Positions 28,756-33,360 of a stretch of DNA of 33,360 nt are shown here, one piece after another (position 1 is the stretch's first letter; the number at the start of each line of letters is the position of its first letter). Source of the DNA: Bacteroidota bacterium (GTDB taxonomy: Bacteria; Bacteroidota; Bacteroidia; Bacteroidales; VadinHA17); NCBI GenBank assembly GCA_030596025.1, contig JAUVKW010000013.1, forward strand, positions 1 to 33,360, read 5' to 3'. The position numbers and the translations under genes were made by a program. The notes beneath the pieces were generated by a model, which saw only the letters and a list, made by a program, of their open reading frames with translations, had not been told where the DNA came from and did no database searches.

Positions 28756-28889
28756 TCCGCTACGCAGAATTCATAGCCTTTAATAACTCCCTTTCCTACA
28801 ACACTTAATCCGCTACGCGGAAATTCTCCGTAGGAGATTTAGTATTGTAGAAAAAGTAACCCCAAACTTTACAAATACCTCGTAGAGGT
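28756..28889. repeat. Cluster of REP-like mini-hairpins with TAC/GTA loops
   Basis: tccgc-tac-gcaga, ccgc-tac-gcgg, tctcc-gta-ggaga, acctc-gta-gaggt; 28796-28810 pairs with 28836-28850. Confidence 0.7.
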
Positions 28890-28954
28890 TTAACAATATG
28901 AAAGTTTAGTAGTTATTTTACATATTAGCCGGACAACAATATAATTTATTATGA

Positions 28955-28970
28955 ATTCTTGCAAAAGAAT
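28955..28970. promoter_or_regulatory. Candidate operator ATTCTT-GCAA-AAGAAT upstream of arsR
   Basis: 6-bp-arm perfect inverted repeat. Confidence 0.4.
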
Positions 28971-28975
28971 ACATT

Positions 28976-28995
28976 ATGTCGTATGTTTACGACAT
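28976..28995. promoter_or_regulatory. Candidate ArsR operator ATGTCGTA-TGTT-TACGACAT
   Basis: 8-bp-arm perfect inverted repeat 13 bp before arsR start. Confidence 0.65.
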
Positions 28996-29008
28996 TAATA
29001 ATTAAATC

Positions 29009-29335
29009 ATGTACAAAACAGAGAATTTTGAAATCAGCATGCAGGAACTTGCAGCATTTGCAAGGGTGCTTTCCCACCCGGCAAGACTTTCCATCCTTAA
29101 ATTCCTTGCAAGTTCAAAACAATGTATCTCCGGAGATATAAGTGAAAAAATCCCTTTGAGCAGATCCACTGTTTCTCAACACCTCAAAGAACTTAAGCTG
29201 GCCGGACTTATCCAGGGTAGTGTGGAAGGAACCAGAATCAATTATTGCCTCAGAAAAGATACTATTGATAGTATGATTGATCAGTTTTCTGATCTCTTTG
29301 ATGAAATAAAACCCAAAACCGGTCATTCCTGTTAA
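29009..29335 (+). CDS. arsR: ArsR-family transcriptional regulator
   Basis: FARVLSHPARLSILKFLAS...LSRSTVSQHLKELKLAGLIQGSVEG; upstream of arsC/arsM. Confidence 0.88.
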   Translation: MYKTENFEISMQELAAFARVLSHPARLSILKFLASSKQCISGDISEKIPLSRSTVSQHLKELKLAGLIQGSVEGTRINYCLRKDTIDSMIDQFSDLFDEIKPKTGHSC

Positions 29336-29337
29336 TC

Positions 29338-29775
29338 ATGAATATACTCATACTCTGTACCGGAAATTCCTGTCGCAGCCAAATGGCCGAAGGTTTTTTA
29401 AAATCTTTTAGTAATAAACTGAAGGTGTTTTCTGCCGGCACAAACCCTGCTAAAATGGTGCATCCCAAGGCAGTTCAGGTGATGAAGGAAATAGGAATCT
29501 ACATACATAACAATCAACCCAAAGATGTTGATGAATTCATTCATCAAAGTTTCAGATATGTAATAACAGTTTGTAACAATGCTAAAGAAAGCTGTCCGGT
29601 TTTTAGGGGAAATATTCATAAAAGACTGCATATTGGATTTGATGACCCTGCTGAGGCAAGAGGCACAAATACAGAGATACTATCAGAATTCAGGAGAGTG
29701 CGGGATGAAATAAACAACGATTTTGTAAATTTTTATAAGCATCAAATAACTATTGATAATGGAAAAAAACAATGA
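29338..29775 (+). CDS. arsC: Arsenate reductase, low-molecular-weight phosphatase type
   Basis: ILCTGNSCRSQMAEGFLK, FSAGTNPA, VCNNAKESCPVFRG, HIGFDDPAEA. Confidence 0.88.
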   Translation: MNILILCTGNSCRSQMAEGFLKSFSNKLKVFSAGTNPAKMVHPKAVQVMKEIGIYIHNNQPKDVDEFIHQSFRYVITVCNNAKESCPVFRGNIHKRLHIGFDDPAEARGTNTEILSEFRRVRDEINNDFVNFYKHQITIDNGKKQ

Positions 29776-30535
29776 AGTAAAGCAGTTTGTTATGGACAGG
29801 TATAATGAAGTCGCAGAATCTTCATGTGGCTGCTGTGGTGATAACACGAATTACACAATGTTCAGTGATTCATATGCTGCAAAAAAGGGCTATGTGCCTG
29901 ATGCCGACCTCAGCCTGGGATGTGGAATTCCAACAGACTATGTAAATATCAAACAAGGAGAACATGTATTGGACCTGGGGAGTGGAGCAGGAAATGATTG
30001 CTTTGTAGCAAGATCCATAGTTGGAGAAAACGGAAAAGTGACCGGATTGGATTTCTCAGATAAAATGCTTGAAAAGGCCCGTTTGAACAATGAAAAAATG
30101 GGATACAAAAATGTAAGCTTTGTAAAAGGCGATATTGAATCTATTCCCTTACCTGACAACTCTGTTGATGTTGTAATTAGTAATTGTGTTCTGAACCTTG
30201 TTCCGGATAAAACTAAAGCCTTCTCTGAAATCAGAAGGGTAATGAAGCCAGGTGGAAGGCTTAGTGTTTCTGACATTGTGATAAGGGGAGATTTACCACA
30301 GGAATTAAGAGATGCCGTTGCCTTGTATGCCGGCTGTATCTCAGGAGCCCTGAAAATAGATGAATACATCCAGGCATTTAAGGAAGCTGGTTTTGAAAAT
30401 CCGGAAACCAAAAAAGAAAAGCATCTTCCCATTTCCGACAGACTGATCCTGAAACACAGTACCGAAAAAGCCCTTGCAGATTTTAAAGAAGGACTTGTTG
30501 AAGTCCTCAGCATAACATTGTTTGCGAGGAAATAG
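29759..30535 (+). CDS. arsM: Arsenite S-adenosylmethyltransferase
   Basis: SSCGCCGD, VLDLGSGAGNDCFVA, SNCVLNLVPDK, YAGCISGA; ORF track starts at TTG 29753, ATG at 29759 more likely. Confidence 0.88.
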   Translation: MEKNNEVKQFVMDRYNEVAESSCGCCGDNTNYTMFSDSYAAKKGYVPDADLSLGCGIPTDYVNIKQGEHVLDLGSGAGNDCFVARSIVGENGKVTGLDFSDKMLEKARLNNEKMGYKNVSFVKGDIESIPLPDNSVDVVISNCVLNLVPDKTKAFSEIRRVMKPGGRLSVSDIVIRGDLPQELRDAVALYAGCISGALKIDEYIQAFKEAGFENPETKKEKHLPISDRLILKHSTEKALADFKEGLVEVLSITLFARK

Positions 30536-30654
30536 CAGTCTTGATTTGACATTATTGGTTATAGTCAACCTGAATTCTGCTGTGAAATAATTAACAGTAA
30601 GCTGCAGTCTATTATACCTCCATCATTCTATCAGGATCACTGTCAACAATTACC

Positions 30655-30739
30655 TACTCGTCAGACCACTATTGGGTAGTTCATTGAGTAAAAGGATAAG
30701 TCTATTTGTTGGTCATATCCATAAGTGGTCAGACGAGTA
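30655..30739. repeat. 85-bp unit bounded by 17-bp imperfect inverted repeats (tactcgtcagaccacta / aagtggtcagacgagta)
   Basis: 15 of 17 positions complementary. Confidence 0.65.
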
Positions 30740-30814
30740 AATAGCATATATTTTATGATCCCTGGGTTTTTCTTTTAGACTTTGTGACTTTCAGATTTTT
30801 CGACCTCTTATTCT

Positions 30815-31528
30815 TTAAAACCCCAGGCCTTTCATTACCTTACCAACACTTTCTTCAATACTCTGATTTGTAGTGTCAACAGTTATCTCTGCCATCTCCG
30901 GCTCTTCATACGGATCATCAATTCCGGTAAACTGGGTAATCTTTCCCGCCCGGGCTTTAGCATACAGGCCTTTAGCATCACGCTGTTCACAAATCTCCAG
31001 GGGTGTGGCAATATGTACTTCCTTATAATTATTGCACAGCCTTCTCACAAATTCTCTCGATTCCTTATAGGGTGAGATAAAGCTGGCTACTACAAACACA
31101 TTGTTTTTCTCCAGCATACTTGCAAGAAATCCAACGCGTTTAATATGCCGGTTTCTTTCCTCCTTCGAAAAACCAGTCTTTGGAAAGATATCCCTAACCT
31201 TATCCCCGTCCAGATGCTCTGCTTTAAAGCCTTTAGCTTTGAGTTTTTTACAAACTCCTTCTCCAATGGTACTCTTCCCTGCTCCTGAAAGACCTGTTAA
31301 CCAAATCACACCTGGCTGAATATCTTTTCTCCAAAAAGGAATTGTACTCCAGGTCTTCTCATGAACGAAGTAGAGAAGCAGTTTCAATACTATATCAATA
31401 CCAGCTATAGCAAGGGCAATTTTAATTTCTCTGGTAAAGGCAAAAACAAGAGCAGCAGTAGTAAGACTTGCCAAAAAACACCAGGAAATAATTTTTATAA
31501 TAGATGGTCTGTTGGATTCTTGAAACAT
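30815..31528 (-). CDS. cysC: Adenylylsulfate (APS) kinase with N-terminal DUF2061-like 2-TM domain
   Basis: VIWLTGLSGAGKSTIGEGVCKKL, LDGDKVRDIF, FISPYKESREFVR; N-term RPSIIKIISWCFLASLTTAALVFAFTREIKIALAIAGIDIVLKLLLYFVHEKTW. Confidence 0.9.
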   Translation of the reverse strand: MFQESNRPSIIKIISWCFLASLTTAALVFAFTREIKIALAIAGIDIVLKLLLYFVHEKTWSTIPFWRKDIQPGVIWLTGLSGAGKSTIGEGVCKKLKAKGFKAEHLDGDKVRDIFPKTGFSKEERNRHIKRVGFLASMLEKNNVFVVASFISPYKESREFVRRLCNNYKEVHIATPLEICEQRDAKGLYAKARAGKITQFTGIDDPYEEPEMAEITVDTTNQSIEESVGKVMKGLGF

Positions 31529-31590
31529 ATATCTAGAGATTAATAAGAAAGAACAAAGATATAAAAATGAAATTTTGCTATTTTTAATCT

Positions 31591-32415
31591 ATGAAGAAAA
31601 AATCTATATCTGTCATTCTGGTAACAGCCCTTGCAATAATTCTCTATTTCCTCATCGATGACCCATTAAACTTAAGTACTAAACTTGGCCGCTCAAAAAG
31701 ACTACCCCCTATTATCATTAGTTTAAGTACTATAGAATCAGGTTACCCCAGCCTCCCATATGATAGTAGCTCTGTGCTAAAATACCTTGGTTTTCACTTA
31801 TCCTACAATGAGGAGTTCGAACAGGCAAACTGGACTGCCTACATTCTTACACGTAAAATGGTAGAAGAAGGTCAGTTTGAAAGAAAAAATAATTTCAGGG
31901 CAGACACCAATATCTTATCATCTTCTGCATCCCTGGCTGACTATAGGAAAAGTGGTTTCGACAGGGGCCACCTGGTTCCGGCTGGTGATATGAAATGGAA
32001 CGAACAGGCAATGAGTGAATCTTTCCTTATGAGTAACATAAGTCCCCAGGTACCTGGGTTTAACAGGAATCTATGGAGAAAACTGGAGACGAAAGTCAGG
32101 AAATGGGCAGTTGAAAATGACAGCCTTTATATTATCACAGGCCCTGTACTGCAAGATATTGACCAGTTTATCGGGAAAAACGATGTTGGAGTGCCCCATA
32201 CCTATTTCAAGCTTATCCTTGACATCTCTGCTCCTGATTACAAAGGGATTGCCTTCTTAATAGAAAATAAAGTTTCAAGCAGGGATTTTTTTGGTTATGC
32301 CATTAGCATTGACTCCCTTGAAGTAATTTTAGATTACAACTTTTTCCCTGACCAGGAAAGCTATTCCATTGAGTATATTGAAAGCATGATGAATTTAGGA
32401 GAGTGGAACCTTTGA
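31591..32415 (+). CDS. DNA/RNA non-specific endonuclease, membrane-anchored or secreted
   Basis: FDRGHLVPAGDMKWNEQAMSESFLMSNISPQVPGFNRNLWRKLE; N-terminal hydrophobic segment. Confidence 0.88.
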   Translation: MKKKSISVILVTALAIILYFLIDDPLNLSTKLGRSKRLPPIIISLSTIESGYPSLPYDSSSVLKYLGFHLSYNEEFEQANWTAYILTRKMVEEGQFERKNNFRADTNILSSSASLADYRKSGFDRGHLVPAGDMKWNEQAMSESFLMSNISPQVPGFNRNLWRKLETKVRKWAVENDSLYIITGPVLQDIDQFIGKNDVGVPHTYFKLILDISAPDYKGIAFLIENKVSSRDFFGYAISIDSLEVILDYNFFPDQESYSIEYIESMMNLGEWNL

Positions 32416-32439
32416 GCCCGATAGGGCGAACGGTAAGCG

Positions 32440-32466
32440 AACTTGTGAGTGAATCCCTCACGAGTT
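32440..32466. repeat. Intergenic hairpin aacttgtgag/ctcacgagtt
   Basis: 10-bp stem with one G-U pair. Confidence 0.5.
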
Positions 32467-32490
32467 GCCTGTGGGAAAGCCTGTGGGAAC
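32467..32490. repeat. 12-bp tandem duplication gcctgtgggaa(a/c)
   Basis: Two adjacent copies, 11 of 12 identical. Confidence 0.6.
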
Positions 32491-32504
32491 GAGTAAAAGC
32501 TCAC

Positions 32505-32540
32505 GGCCTGTCCCGAACTTGATTCGGGAAGTGGCTTTTT
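32505..32540 (+). terminator. Probable terminator after the endonuclease gene
   Basis: tcccgaa-cttga-ttcggga stem, then gtggcttttt. Confidence 0.5.
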
Positions 32541-32616
32541 AAAGGTGGTTCTTACTCTTAATTCTCCTCCTTTTTTTCAAGGAGGAGTACCCGAGTTTAC
32601 GAGGGGGAGGTGGTTC

Positions 32617-33360
32617 TTATTCATACCTCAACGAATCCACTGGATTCTGATTTGCTGCTTTATATACCAGACCACTTATGGTACCTGCTGCAACCAAAAA
32701 CATAATCAAAATGGACCAAATAAACAATCCCGGAGTCATATCCAGGTAATAATCCCAAATACTATCCAGCAGCATATCTGAGAGGAAATATGCCCCTACT
32801 GCACCAAGTGGAGAAGCTATTAAAAGTAATAGCATAAACCTGCGACTCAGAAGACCAATAATAAGGGCAATTGGAGCACCAAGCACCTTCCTTATACCAA
32901 TCTCTTTAGTTCGACCTACAATACTAAGTGAAACCAGTGTATACAAGCCAATAAGAGATAAAATAATGGCTACAATTGCAAGAAAAACGAACAATTGTTT
33001 TATACTCTTATTTATTGTTTTCTCTTCCTGAAGGGTTTCTTCCTGCGCAATTCCATTAAAAGGATAGTTTGGAAACATTTCTGTCCATGTTTCCCGGCAA
33101 AATTCCAGAACCTCAGGTAAATCTTCAGCTTCAGTCCTGACTGCCAGCGAGTAGTACTGACCTTTTTTTGCAAGACGTATCAGTGCTGGTTCCACAGCCC
33201 GCCACAGCCCGCCAACAAAATAATCATCCACAACCCCAATCACTGTAAGCCGTGTTGTATCATAAATAGTGATTGTATGTCCAACCGGATCAGCCCAGCC
33301 AAAGGCCTCAGCAAATTTATTATTAACCAGTATAGATCTTCCCATGTCTGCCTCCATCCT
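32617..33360 (-). CDS. ABC transporter permease (MacB/FtsX type), truncated by window edge
   Basis: LIGLYTLVSLSIVGRTKEIGIRKVLGAP...QNPVDSLRYE; frame open to the window end. Confidence 0.9.
   Translation of the reverse strand, partial: RMEADMGRSILVNNKFAEAFGWADPVGHTITIYDTTRLTVIGVVDDYFVGGLWRAVEPALIRLAKKGQYYSLAVRTEAEDLPEVLEFCRETWTEMFPNYPFNGIAQEETLQEEKTINKSIKQLFVFLAIVAIILSLIGLYTLVSLSIVGRTKEIGIRKVLGAPIALIIGLLSRRFMLLLLIASPLGAVGAYFLSDMLLDSIWDYYLDMTPGLFIWSILIMFLVAAGTISGLVYKAANQNPVDSLRYE

Noticed and set aside
29938-30552. 204-aa minus-strand ORF
   Set aside because: Antisense to arsM, no family resemblance.

Overview
This window looks like a chromosomal segment from a Bacteroidetes/Bacteroidota bacterium. 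The clues are a T9SS type-B sorting domain at the left edge, TAnnTTTG-type -7 boxes, DUF4831 and DUF1987 proteins, and AT-rich intergenic regions. Most genes are housekeeping: RelA/SpoT, Fur, PurA, acyl-CoA synthetase, NAD(P)HX repair enzyme Nnr and enolase. Accessory content includes (i) a glycyl-radical enzyme that closely resembles trans-4-hydroxy-L-proline dehydratase (HypD) with a short activating enzyme, near a DAACS symporter, PepD, an MFS carrier and a POT peptide transporter; (ii) an arsR-arsC-arsM cassette with no efflux pump in view; (iii) a large two-component-like propeller/SpoIIE phosphatase and a distant orphan SiaC-like (DUF1987) protein; and (iv) a DUF2061-APS kinase fusion. 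The most unusual non-genic signal is a set of short dispersed palindromic repeats and period-7/period-8 degenerate arrays. One copy of a GC-rich palindromic repeat (CCCCTCCCGGGAGGGG) lies in frame inside hypD, and a second copy lies in the leader upstream of its activase gene. No CRISPR array, rRNA, tRNA or transposase was recognised. All assignments come from reading the sequence and from memory of protein families; no database search was run.
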